Source: Luscinia megarhynchos (lineage: Eukaryota; Chordata; Aves; Passeriformes; Turdidae). From it: a stretch of DNA of 64,000 bases. Under the pieces are notes generated by a model that saw only the letters and a list, made by a program, of their open reading frames with translations, was not told the origin of the DNA and did not search any database. Both the position numbers and the translations under genes were made by a program. Of the stretch, positions 12,793 to 24,500 are shown one piece after another; position 1 is the first letter of the stretch, and the number at the start of each line of letters is the position of its first letter. The stretch covers positions 41,529,735 to 41,593,734 of the forward strand of contig CM067592.1 of assembly GCA_034336665.1 (NCBI GenBank). The letters are read 5' to 3'.

Positions 12793-13787
12793 CTTAGCAT
12801 CTCTCCTTGTTGGCTCCTCTATAACTTGGAGAAGGAAATTATCATCAGTGCATTCCAGGTACTTCCTGGTTTACTTATGCCCTGCTGTATTTTCTCTCCA
12901 ACAGATGTTGGGGTGTTGGAAGTTCCCCATGAGGACCAGGGCTTGTGAATATCTGGCTGCTCTTATCTATCTACAGAGGTTCTCATCTGCTCATTCTTTC
13001 TGCATAATTATCTGTAATTGGAAGCTGTATGGAAATTTTGGTTAGGCAAATCTGTCAGCAGCTGCCTCCAAAGATGTAGAAGAGAATAGAGAAACAACCA
13101 ACCATGCCCTCTTCCAACACTAGACAGGAGTTGTGATCTGCAAAGTGATTGTCTAAGGAAAGAGGGTCCTTCAGGACTGCAGATAAAACCTGTGGTAGCA
13201 CTTTGGGATTTCAGTTATTATCTCCTAGTCTAGGGAGAGTCCTAGACATTTTTGGGGAGGTAGGTAGGTATAAGTCTCTGGTATGGATCAGCTGTTTCAT
13301 ATACAGATGTTTTGCATTGTGTTTATTATTTGGTGTATTATGAATATGGCATAAGAAGATTTTGTGTGTAATGTAATAGTTGGTGTGAGGCAGGCTTAGG
13401 AAAGCAATGAATGTGAGAGGAGATTAAATCATTCCTTGCTTACGCACAGCCTAGAGAAGTGGGAATAGATTTACATTTAAACTGTAGACTAAATGTCAGG
13501 TGTGGGAGTCGGTTTTGCAGAATATACTCCTGGTATATTAAGTACAGATTTGAAGTTCATGCAAGAAAGGAATTATAGCTTCATCATGGGATATCGAAAT
13601 ATGTTAGAGGTAAAGTAAAGGTGGATATTGCTTTTGGCATTTGAGCTGAATTTGTGTAAAGATCAATTTATTGTGAAGAGCTGTGCTCTACCGGGATATT
13701 TGGTTGTGTCTTGGATACTTTGTTTCTCCAAAATGTGTTTATTTTATCTGCTCTGTCTCAATAAGCTTTTTCCAGTAAATAATTGTG

Positions 13788-13804
13788 TATATATATATAT
13801 ATAT
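13788..13804. repeat. (TA)n microsatellite
   Basis: An uninterrupted alternating TA run of about 8-9 units follows 'aattgtg'. It is an ordinary dinucleotide microsatellite. Confidence 0.9.
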
Positions 13805-14241
13805 GTATTTTCAAGTTAATCTTAACAACAGGAAAGCTTAGTTTTTCAATGTTTTCCTAACCAGACTGAGTGCTGATGAGTCAAGTACGAAACCATACTT
13901 CATATTTGTTTTAAAAAATGTAGATTGTTCCAGAAAAATGCTCCGAGCAGGGCTTTTAAATTTAGTAGTTTTTTCCTGTAACAAAACATATGCTAGATCT
14001 GCAGATAAATATCTAAGTCAAGATGTCACAGGAAGCCTCTACTAACTTAGGCACTATCCTGTGAATGTTCACATGTTGTGCAATTTTATGCACATATAAA
14101 ATAGGATTGCTTCTGTGTGTGAAAAGCTTAGGACAGTGAAGAACCTCTTAAACTATGGTGACTTAAGAAAATTATACAGCATAACTTGAAATGGGTGTCA
14201 TTTATAATTCATGAAGCGTCACTGAGAAATATACCATCATT

Positions 14242-14291
14242 CAAAAACAAAAACAAAACAAAACAAAACAAAAAAAAAAATAGAAAAAAAT
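14242..14291. repeat. (CAAAA)n and poly-A tract
   Basis: About six CAAAA or CAAAAA units run into ten or more A, then 'tag' and more A. This could be a plain simple repeat or the tail of an old retroposed sequence on the + strand; I see no recognisable body upstream. Confidence 0.85.
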
Positions 14292-15231
14292 AATGCTAGG
14301 CCTGACTGTTGTCTGCTAGAAAAATCCATATACTTCTTTTGCCTGTCTCACATCAACATGAACTGCCTTTAATTCCTCCAGTCTGCATGACTGTAGAAAT
14401 ATCTCTACATCTTACCTATCAGATAAGCAATTATTTTCTGAGCTTCCTTAATATTTCCTCTCAGCTGTCTTTTCATGCTTTCAGAACAATTCAGAGACAG
14501 AGAGGTGCATCCTGTCTCTGCCATGCTGACCACCAACCCTTACCAAATACTTTTTTCAATTTAATCTTTCCATGTTTTTAACCCTGTACTGAATTAAGAA
14601 TAAAACTGTAAGGAAGATCTCAAGTAGAATCTAATTATTAGTAAGGAAGCAATTTGGACTTACAGAAATGTTGGAAAATGTGCACCCAATTTTTTTGAAG
14701 TTTTGGGACTAATTATCATCTCCTCTGTCTCCTTGCATTATTCTGTAAAAGGATTTTGCTTTTGAAAGGGAAAGGGCTTAGCTTTTAGGGAGAAGAATGT
14801 GCAAAAAGCCTTGCTTGGATAGTGCAACATTTTAGATACACTTTCTTACATATTTTCAGTGATGAAAGTGACTCTGTAACCATAAGGGAAGCAGATAATC
14901 AGGATCCGTTGTGCAGTGTGAAAGAAAATGTTCGTTCACGTGTGAAAATAGCTTTGTACTATTCAACTGGATAAAAATAGTGTATTTTCATATTTGTTTA
15001 CCATGCAACCTTAAAACTAGACTTAGAAAAAGGTAGAGAAGTTCTGGCCTAGCAGAACCTTTGCTGCTAGTGGGTTTCCAGCCTGATGCTATTTTGTGTA
15101 AGGGGTTGGTAATGCAGGATCTAGCCTGCCACTTTCTTCTCAGCTCCCTACCTTTTTCCTTGTCATCTGTTTTGAGTATGTTCTGAGTCCTATCCTTTAT
15201 AGAGGAAAGAAGTGTAGAACAGAGTGAAATG

Positions 15232-16800
15232 CAGAGTCACTAAGTTGGAAGGCACCTCTGGAAACTGTCTATGACAATCCACCAGCATGAGGAAAAGCTC
15301 ATTTGAAGCAGGTTGCCCCTGCCATCTCTAGCTGAGCATGGGATATCGACATGGATGGGCAACCTGTGACAGTGTTTGATCACTCCTATAATAAAAAAGC
15401 AGGGTTTGTTACACCTGTGGGGAATTTCCTGCATTGCAGATTCTCATTGCTTCTCATCCTGTCACAGGACACTGCTTAGAAGATTTCGGCCTTATCATCC
15501 TTACATCCTTCTATCAAGTTTATTTTTCAAATGCACAAGATCTTTTTGAGCTTTGTCTTCACCATGCTATAGAAGACCCAGTTCCTTCAGCCTCACCTTC
15601 TGTGAAAGATACTCCAGTCTTTTGAAGTTTTTGTGGACCTGCAGTGGACTCTCTGGTATTTCCACATCTCTTGTACTGGAGTGCCCAGATCTGCACTCAG
15701 AACTACAGAAATACATTTGCAGTTCTGTGAAAAGAGGAGGGACCATTTGCTTGACCTGCTGGCAAAGCTTTTCCTAGTGCAGTCCAGGAAACTGCCCATC
15801 TTTGCCATAAAGATGCACTGCATTGCTCATTTTCAGCTTGTTCTCTAGGACTCAGATCCTTCTTCACAAAGCAACTCTCCAGATGGCCAGCCCCCAGCAC
15901 ATACTGTGTCTGCAGTTATTTCTGTTCAGGGACAGGACCTTAAATTTCCCTTTGCTGCATTTCATGAGTATTCTGCTTACCCTTTTCTCCACCTTGTAAA
16001 GTCCCTCTGGATGGCAGCACACATCAGGTATATTAATTATCTCTTGTAGTTTTCTATCACTTGAAAACTCTCTGAGAGTGCCTTCAGTCCTGTCATTAAT
16101 GATGATTTTAAGCAGTGTTGGTCCCAGTATCGATGCCTGGAGTAAACTGTGTACAGCTGGCCTTCAGCTGCTTTTTGTGACACTTATCACAGCTCTCTGA
16201 GCTTGTCAGTTCTGTCAGTTTTCAGTTCACTTTGTCTGCCACTTACTTAGTCTGTACTTCATCAGTTTGTCTGGGAAAGCGTGATGTGAGACAGTGTGGA
16301 ACGCTCTGTTAAAGTTAAGATAAAACAACCTTTCTCATTCACCTCTCTCTCCATGCACCAGGCTGCTCATCTCATCATAGAAGGCTAAAAGGTTGTTCAG
16401 GAGTGATTCACCCTCATAAATCCACGCTGACTGCTCCAAATAACCTTCTTGTCCTTTATGTGTTTGTATTGTCTAGGCCATCATCTTCCCAGGGGAAATA
16501 GCGAAGCTGATCAGCATGTACTACTCCAGATCCTACTTCTTCCTCTTCTTGTAAATAGGAATGATAATAACTTTCTTTCTTTCAGTGCTTAGGAACACCC
16601 TCTCTAACTGCTGTGATGACTGGGGAAGTGGCATTGCCCTGTTCCCTCAGCACCACCTGGTGCATCCTGTCAGTTCCCATGGACTTGTGTATGTCCAGGT
16701 TGTTGAAATGTTCCCTGTCCTAGTCATCGTCTACAAGCTGTAAGTTTTCTTGTGCTGCACTTTACTGCTGGTGTCCCCACAACCTTCAGACTACCAGATT
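15232..16800 (-). mobile_element. CR1 LINE, 5'-truncated
   Basis: The + strand reads antisense to CR1, from the 3' UTR ('agttggaaggcacctctgga' near 15243) through the ORF2 reverse-transcriptase region. Landmarks are a 'ccctctggatggcagcacac' segment near 16003, 'agacagtgtggaacgctctg' near 16290, 'aatccacgctgactgctcc' near 16418 and 'cccatggacttgtgtatgtcc' near 16676. It is strongly diverged and stop-ridden, so it is an old copy of a different CR1 subfamily from the one at 10-13 kb. The boundary near 16800 is approximate because similarity fades. Confidence 0.9.
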
Positions 16801-17815
16801 TCCACAAGGTAGTAAACCAGCTCATTCCACCACTAGGAAAATTTTGTCTGGGGTATTTGACTGGCCATAGTATGAGGGCTATCTGCACATCTCACCATGA
16901 AGCAAGGAATGTGCGTGCTGCTTCTCCACAGTGTAAGAGCTTTAAAAATCATATTTTTCTTAAATACTCTAAAGACCACTGAAGGGCTTTGCCCACTATG
17001 GCAAAGTGCATGAAGAATCTGTGACCGCCAAAACTCAGCACTGCCCAAATACACCTTCTGGGTTCTGGGAACTTGATATAAGATAAAGGCTGTACTATTG
17101 TCCAATTATCTCAGGTTTAAGGAGAAGTAAACACAACTGGAGGAGAAGAATGTATCCACAGGGGAAGCCAGCTTTAGCTGTGCTAAAAATCATCTCTGGC
17201 TGGGCCCGGCAGGGGGAGACCATAGCCCACCGACCCATTTGCTAAGGCCAGGTTTGCACACTGGAGTTAGGGGATTTTCTCAAGTCTTCCACTATGAGGG
17301 AAATGCAACTGTACTGGGTTTGTCTCTGGGGCAGAATATTAATTTCTGTGTTGCTGTTGTTTTAAAGTGGAAAAAAGGTACTTGGAAAATCAGTAGAAAA
17401 TTGTCTGGGAGGTATGCCTAGGAGGTTTGTGTATTAAGAAAAAGTATTTTATAGGATCTCAATTTTTAGAAAAATTGTTCCCAGTGGCATCCTTCATATG
17501 ATTTACTGTGCTGTCTGCTTCCCTGGAGCAAATCAGTATTTTCACCACAGGTGAGAAATCTGGCACTGAGTTGACCACCCAGAGATTGCAAGGAGTCTGC
17601 ATTGGCAAAGAGACCACCCAAACACTGGCGTTCCACTGTGCTCAAATCAGCAGTAAGAAATACTGTGGCATGCACTCAGAAATACATGCTGGGAATATGA
17701 ATCTTTCTGGAGAAAGAGAAAGAAGAGATATTCTACTTTGTAGAAGAAATCAGCTAAAAATATATGACTGTTGACTAACATATGGATCACAATGGATTTT
17801 AATCCTGTACACATG

Positions 17816-17835
17816 TGAATGAATGAATGAATGAA
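17816..17835. repeat. (TGAA)n microsatellite
   Basis: Five TGAA units in a row, a tetranucleotide microsatellite. Confidence 0.85.
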
Positions 17836-19730
17836 ATGGAAGCCAGGACAGCACAAAAAGATTGCATACTAAAGAGCTGCCAGTTCTTCTGTTTCTAAAG
17901 GCACTATGAGAATATAAATAATGAGTTCTTTGCAGAAGTCATATAAGAAAAGTAGAGACTGCTGTTATGGTAGTACTGACAAAGAACAAAAGGGTCTGCT
18001 TCCTGCTAAAAGTGCTGCTCATTGGTTTAGAGCTCAGTACACTTGATTTATTCAAGAATTCATGTTTCCCTGTTCAAACACCATACCTGTTTTAAGTGTT
18101 TCCACCTCTAGTTACTCTTTCGTGGATTCTTTTCCCACTGCAATTGTTGTCTTCATCTGTGTGTGCAGTAGAAGACTGAGACTGAATATTTTAAGCCAGG
18201 TCGCTGGATGAATGAGGAAAATGAAAATTTGTCTCTAAAATTTTATCATGGCTGCTAAGGAATAGTATGTGCTATGTGTTTTAAGCTTCTGAGTAAATTT
18301 AGACATTTAATTTACTCCCTCCCAGAAACATCAGAAACATAGCATAGTTCTCCTTTGTCTCTGTGTATGCCTTCGTCTATTAAGTATAAAATTTTACAAG
18401 TTTACTGTAAGTTTACTGTATTCCTGCTGTTAAAGATTGTGAAATGGTCATGTTTGAAATATTTTAACTGAGAGATTAATTGGTCTTAAAACCCTTACTG
18501 GAAAAAAAGAGCTACCTGAGACTTAGAAGAAAACTATATTCTGCAGGTCACGGACAATTATTTCCTATATTAGCATTCTACTAATTGCAGTGACTGTTTT
18601 TGGTATGTCTTTGAGGATTTGGACTTTAAATATTTCCCATAGAAAAGTCTTGTGGTATTAAGTGAGGATCACCAGTGCAGTGCCCAAAGGGTACACAATT
18701 TCTGCAGGATTTTCATGGAAGAGCTGTGTGGTATTTTTGCAGTTTTGATCACAACATGTTAATACCACATGTGCTATGACAAAGAAGATAAGTGAACTAA
18801 TTTTCACAGATTTATGAAGGTTCATTTTATTTTTCCCTTCATTAGTGTCTTGTCTGCATTAAGAATATTAGTTTATGCTATGAAATGTCCTGAATTGTCC
18901 TGTCTTGGGGCGTTATGGCTGCTTTTAGGACTTATTTTTCCTCAAGGACATATGCTGATGGGCAATCTGTGCAGAGCATGTAGATCTGTGTTTACAGCCT
19001 GTAACACCTGCATAAGTCTAAGTGTTTCTAGTCTGTAACCGTGGTGGGCTGCCTGGACTTACAAGAGTTTTGGTTGTCTTGGTGTGCATTTGGGAATGTG
19101 CTTCCAGAGCTCTCAGCCTCTGGGTTTCACTCCTGCTTGCTAGCAAATAAAGTAACATTTTTTTTTGTGCTATGTTGAATTTACAGGCACATGCACAAAT
19201 GTTTCTGGTTTCATTGGATTTCCTTCTTCCTGTAAGGCAAGATGAGGACCTGAGTGCCTCCGAAAACTTACGTTACCCAGGTGAAAAATAGGCATAGCTT
19301 TGTATTTATTTAGTCTGTTGTAGAGCAGGATCTGTCCCTAGCTGCCATGAAGTCAGCCAGTGAACTGTTTCATCTCAAGCACTGGTCTAAACAGAAGAAT
19401 GAAAACCTTTATGTTAATTGGTGAAAGACAGTTTGTTCACTTGATCACTAATACTGGACAGATGCAGTCCACTCTGTGACTGTGAAAGACTGTGAAAGAA
19501 TACCTTTTGGAATCTGATGCAAATTTCAATTATGGACTGCAGTCCTGCATCTCTTGGACAAATGTGAGTAGACTATACAGGAGAATTAGTTGGAGTGTTT
19601 GGTTTGCAGAGCCCAATAGCCTTCTCAGCCTTCTTTGAGACATTAGATTAGGAATTAGCTAATGCACAGTGAAAGTGGCCCTAATTCTATTTTTCCTTAG
19701 TAATGTTGGCCCTTTACTTTATAAATATCT

Positions 19731-19756
19731 TCTCTTTTTTTTTTTCTTTTTTTTTT
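19731..19756. repeat. T-rich homopolymer tract
   Basis: A run of T is broken by single C residues. No associated retroposed body is recognised on the right. Confidence 0.8.
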
Positions 19757-20910
19757 AATCAGTTGGGTTTTGCTTCCATATTCTCTTTTTCCATTTTCGT
19801 ACTTTGTTTTTACAGCTTCCTGATTTTCTTTCATGGATTCTTTCTGGCAGTGGTTTAATTTATGTGTCTTGTAATATTTTAACAGATGCTATTTTTTAGA
19901 TATCCAGACTTATCTAAACAGAACTGGAATTTAACCTCTTGGCATCATAATTTCACTTGTATTTGAATTGCAGAAAGTGTTTGAAGACTCCAATTGAATT
20001 ATGACCTTATTGTCCAAAGCAGCCTATGTGCTTATCCTAAGAGACAGATCAGAAAGTCAGAAGTTGACTTTGTTCATTCATCATTTTTGTGGTATAAGGC
20101 AGTATGGTGCATACAGACAGGCAGGAAAGATATTTGAGAATATTGAATTATTAGAAAAGAAATAATGAGTTGCAGTTTTCTTAATATCTCTTACATTTTG
20201 GTTAAATTTCTGTCTCTTGTAGGCTAGTACAAAAGTAGATAATAACGCTCTTATGGGATTGTTGACAGAGACCATTTTTATATGTTTTGCAATAAGCAAG
20301 TACAGATTTATGGATATTTTGTCCTTTGCATATCCTGAGGTTCTTATTAGTTTCTTTAATTGAAATAATTTGTCCTGAAGGTTTTCTTGGGTACCAAAAA
20401 TTGCGTCAAGACAGCCATTCTATTAAGGGAACTAATGTTCAGAAGTATGTGGCAATGTCAAATGGAGAAGTACAGCTTCTGCATCTTTCTTTTTATTCAG
20501 GAATCGTTTTTGGTTTGTGTCCAAGTGGTCTCGAATGGTCACTAGACATTTTATGATCTTACCTATATACAGTTTGTGAATATAGTTCAGAAGCATGGTA
20601 CAGAACATGCAGAATAGCATGATAATTAGTGCTGAGAAAGCAGACTTTTCTACTCACCCATGTACAAGTTCTATTTTTCTCTCTTGGATAGCATGAGATA
20701 TAAAACCTGATAACAATTTTGTCTCAATTTACATTGCCATTTCTGGTAAAATATTATTGCAATTTTATGCCTCTTTCCAGTCAGCATACTGAGAACTCTG
20801 ACAAGTGTGATGCTATTTTTAATAATCCTAAGATTTACTTCTGATTTTTTTCCTCAACTGAAACTTTTCCTATGGTTACTTTTGCTATTTTCCCTGAACA
20901 ACATACAAAA

Positions 20911-21550
20911 TAATGGTGGGGCTGAGGTTAGAAGGGACATCAAAAGGTCATCTGGTTTAGCTTCCCTGTTTGAGTAAGGAGACCTAGAGCATGCTGCCCA
21001 AGACCATGTCTCTCAAGGATGGAGATTCCACCACATTTCTGGGCAATCTTTGCCAGAGCTCAGTTACCTTTCCAATAAAAAACCATTTACCACTATTCAA
21101 AAGGAACCTCCAATCTTTCAATTTGAACCTATTGCCTCTGGTTCTGTCACAGGGAACCACTGTAAAGAGCCTGTGTGTTGTTAGTGCCCTCCCTTCAGGA
21201 GTGCATACAATATCATGAGATTCATGTGAGCCTTTTCTTCTACAGCCTCAACAATCTCAGGTCTCTCAGTCTTTCTTCAAAGGACAGATATTCCAGTCCC
21301 TTCACCATCACAGTGACTGTTTACTGCACTCTCTCCAGTAGTCTCCATGTCCCTCTTGTAGTAATAATCCCACAGCTGGGCACAAGACTCCAAGTGTGGC
21401 CTCACCATTGCTGAATGGAGAGGCAGGATTACCTGCCCCATGACCTGCTGGCAACTCTTCCCTTCATGCAGACCAGGATTCTAACAACCTTCTTTGCCAC
21501 GAGGTCACAAGGTTGGCCTGTGTTCCAGCAGGACCACGGTGATGTAATGT
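20911..21550 (-). mobile_element. CR1 LINE fragment
   Basis: Antisense to CR1 on the + strand: the 3' UTR-like 'gaggttagaagggacatc', then 'ttgcctctggttctgtcaca' near 21130, 'tctcaggtctctcagtctt' near 21255, 'cacagctgggcacaagactcc' near 21370 and 'gtgtggcctcacca' near 21394. It ends where the family continues into ORF2 ('gttccagcaggaccacggtg' near 21520). It has the usual 5' truncation and many substitutions. The open frames overlapping it on the + strand are antisense shadows. Confidence 0.9.
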
Positions 21551-24500
21551 TACAAACTGGATCATTTCAGATAGGCTGCTTTCAGACAGACATGTCCATG
21601 GGAAGAAGTAGTTTGACTATAAATTTCATATGATATCTTAGTCTGCATTATTGTTAACCATATGTAGCAGCCTTATGGACCAGCTGAGATACTGAATGCT
21701 TGACATCCTTTGTTCTTGGAATCACCCAGTCTTCCACTGGCATCCTCTGGTCTCTTGCCAGCAAGCTGAGAATTTACCACTGCAGCAATGAAAGTGGCTC
21801 TATGGAGATACTGAAAACTCTGCTGTAAGCAGAGATGAATCTCAGCTCTGTGAGGGTTAGATTCAAACCCAAATGGTGTTCAAAATCCTGTCTTGGCTCT
21901 AGGGGCATGTTGTGTTCTTGCCAGATGAAGGACTGTTTGCACACCTGCTGGGTTTAATACAACTCTCATTCTTCAAAAACCACCAGCCTATGGTGGTTAT
22001 TACACAATGTTTATTCTGTAGGATCACGTTAAACATTAACCAAGAAGAAGAATGGGAGAGTAATCAGCCCAGTTACTGGTAACAGTGCGAATGAATAATG
22101 AAACAAAATTGTATCATAACTTTCTGGTCAACCACTGAAATCTACACACACTATCTGATACTATCCTACATTTTATATTCTGTATGAGAAGCAGCAGTTC
22201 TCATGGCAGTTCTACATTAATGTGAATTAGTAATGGGAGCCTTTTCCATTTCTGTGATTAGCAGCAGATACTTAGAAGAATGAATGTCTCTGAATGTCCT
22301 CTAAAAGACCTGCAGGTTGTTCTGCTTTCTGACAGAACAAAACCATCATTTCAAAATTTCTGTTTCTAGCTCTTCAATACAGTGTCATAACAGAAATCAA
22401 GATTTTCGCATATTGAAGATCCATTTCTTCATTGGGAGTGATATGAAGTTTTGAAATTTTGTCCTGCTATACAAGTAATGGAAAATACTTCACATTTGCT
22501 TAAGAGAAAAGTATGTGTAGTTTCCATGAGCTTTGAAAGTTGAATCTACTATATAAAGAGTGAGAGACATATGCTAATATTTTTATTTTGCTTGGGCAAG
22601 GATTTAATCTCCAAATTACATTTAATTAAAAAAAAAAAAAGGGCACTGGAATATTTGTTAAACTTGCACATATATTTTATATAGAGGTCCACAGACTTGA
22701 AATTTTCAGTGGCTGAATAGTATATTCCTATGAAGAGTTCCGTTCTGTGTGCATGCTTACAGGGAAAGTTTTCTATCTTCAGGACTGCATTCATATATTA
22801 GATCTTTTAATATATGTATGTATGTAGACGCATCAGTTTATAAATACATGTATGTGCACACATATGTATATCCACGTACATGTGTAACATTTTTCTTGAA
22901 GCTGTGAAGACAGCAAGTAGAGCCATAAAGAACAAATTATGCTTACATCAGTGTCTTACCACAGATACACCACAGACGACACAAGAGAATGTTCCTTCAT
23001 ACACCTTCTGTGTAAGCCTCCATTTGCTAATTCATCTCTAACAAACACTCTGAAAATTCATGGACCCTTACTAGAACACCCTCTGCTTGGTATTGCTTCC
23101 ATTTCTGTTGGAAGCTGGGATCCTTGTTGCTGCCAGGTTTTTTAAAGTATGAGCATGCTGAGGGATCAGTTCTGCTTTGTGAAAAAAGCCTAGCTGAGTA
23201 CTGGCTTTTATCTTTGAACTCAGATGGCTCAGCAGGTAGTTGACTGCCCCTCCTGCTCACTTTAAGTTTTAAGTACTTCTTATCTCCCAAAATGGTTTGT
23301 CTTTTCTTTGCAACAGTTTCTTTACTGAATTCACAACAAAATCCTGGATGGAGCTGGAAAATGAGGGCGTCTTTTCCTCGGGGTAATGTACATTTTCAGC
23401 TTTGTGAAACACTGTTCCAACTATTTCAATACAATATTTTCTAACAAAAACATCCAATGAACTGTCTGAAGCCTACCTTTTTGGTTTTTTTCTCCTTTTT
23501 TCCCCCCCTAGGAACAAACTCCTTTGTTGTGTATAAAGGTATAAAGATTTTAAATGTGGATGAGGATCACAAAGTGCAGCACAGCACTGTTTGGGTACCG
23601 TGCCTTGTTTCTTAAAGCATATAATGTCTTCCATGTAAAATCTTGTTCCTATTCATGTGTTACCGTGGCACTGTGCCCAAGCTAATGGCTCTTGCAGCTT
23701 GTGGAATAAAATGTGCTAGAGCAGCTATGCTGTACTGGTTTCTGACGGCAGTGTGGTTTTCACTCACTGCTGTCACTGTTGTCTATGCTTGGTGTGATGT
23801 AGACATGACTTACAGGACTGTCTTGGTTTTGGAGACTTCTAGCTAGAGCTGTTTTTCTACTTATAGAGGAGAAAACAATAAATTGATGTAAGTGCAATAA
23901 CCCTAACTTTTTAAATTTAATTCTCTTGTCTATCATACTATTTTACTAAGACCACTGTACAATACAGTCTTCTTTTACTAAGCCTTTGTTATGCCTTAAA
24001 CACAGAATTGTTTAGAATTTAAACACAGAATGTACTCCAAAGCACATCAGATTCATGCAGCTGAGGTCTTAGACTCAGATGGGGCAAAATTCTATATGCT
24101 TTTAATTTCATCAGAAACCCAAATTCGCATCATAACTTTGAGGGATGAAATCTCATGAGCTAGTCCTAAAAAACACAGAACACCTCCCTGAGTTCATGAT
24201 AAACAGTTTTAAATGCACTTCTGGAATATATCAGTGTTTTCTGATACTCAGTGAGTATGCATTTCTGATATTTTATTCTAGCACTTTGCCTCCTGTCAGG
24301 AGATTCCATCATGTATGTCAAATGCCAAGAAGACTAGCAATTCTGTAAGCATCAGTATTCCTGCAAGAAGAATGGAAAAGCTCATGGCAGAGGAACTCAG
24401 TGTTGCGCTCAGGATTTTAGTTATGCATTGTGGAGCCAACAAGATCTTCTGCATTTAACACATAGTTCTCCAATATTTCTGCCTGTTTTGAGTGGTCTAT

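Larger units (their letters stand above)
10124..13003 (-). mobile_element. CR1 LINE, 5'-truncated, split by an LTR
   Basis: CR1 is the main non-LTR retrotransposon of birds. Read on the + strand this is the antisense of a CR1 from its 3' end (agaatcatagaatggttt at 10124) through the 3' UTR and the reverse-transcriptase part of ORF2 into the endonuclease part, where similarity fades near 13000. Landmarks include the 'aaagggacctt' 3' UTR, the 'cccccaagtccttctcctca' segment near 10670 and the endonuclease segment near 12520-12960. The 5' end is missing, as is usual for CR1. Similarity stops at about 11544 and resumes at about 12171 because an LTR lies between. Many substitutions and stops show it is an old, inactive copy. 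Only one copy of the family's 3' octamer remains. Confidence 0.93.
13004..15231. other. Unique non-coding sequence with simple repeats
   Basis: No gene or interspersed repeat is recognised. The stretch holds the (TA)n run at 13788-13804 and the A-rich tract at 14242-14291, which are listed separately. Confidence 0.55.
16801..20910. other. Unique non-coding sequence, possible LTR debris at its start
   Basis: No gene is recognised. A GC-richer patch at about 17150-17350, with 'ggctgggcccggcaggggga' and 'tgtactgggtttgtctctgg', reads like fragments of avian ERV or LTR sequence but has no clear ends. The rest is AT-rich unique sequence with a (TGAA)n run at 17816-17835 and a T-rich run at 19731-19756. 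Confidence 0.45.

Noticed and set aside
10522..13045. Open frames on the + strand across the first CR1
   Set aside because: They are antisense to CR1 ORF2 and carry no independent coding signal.
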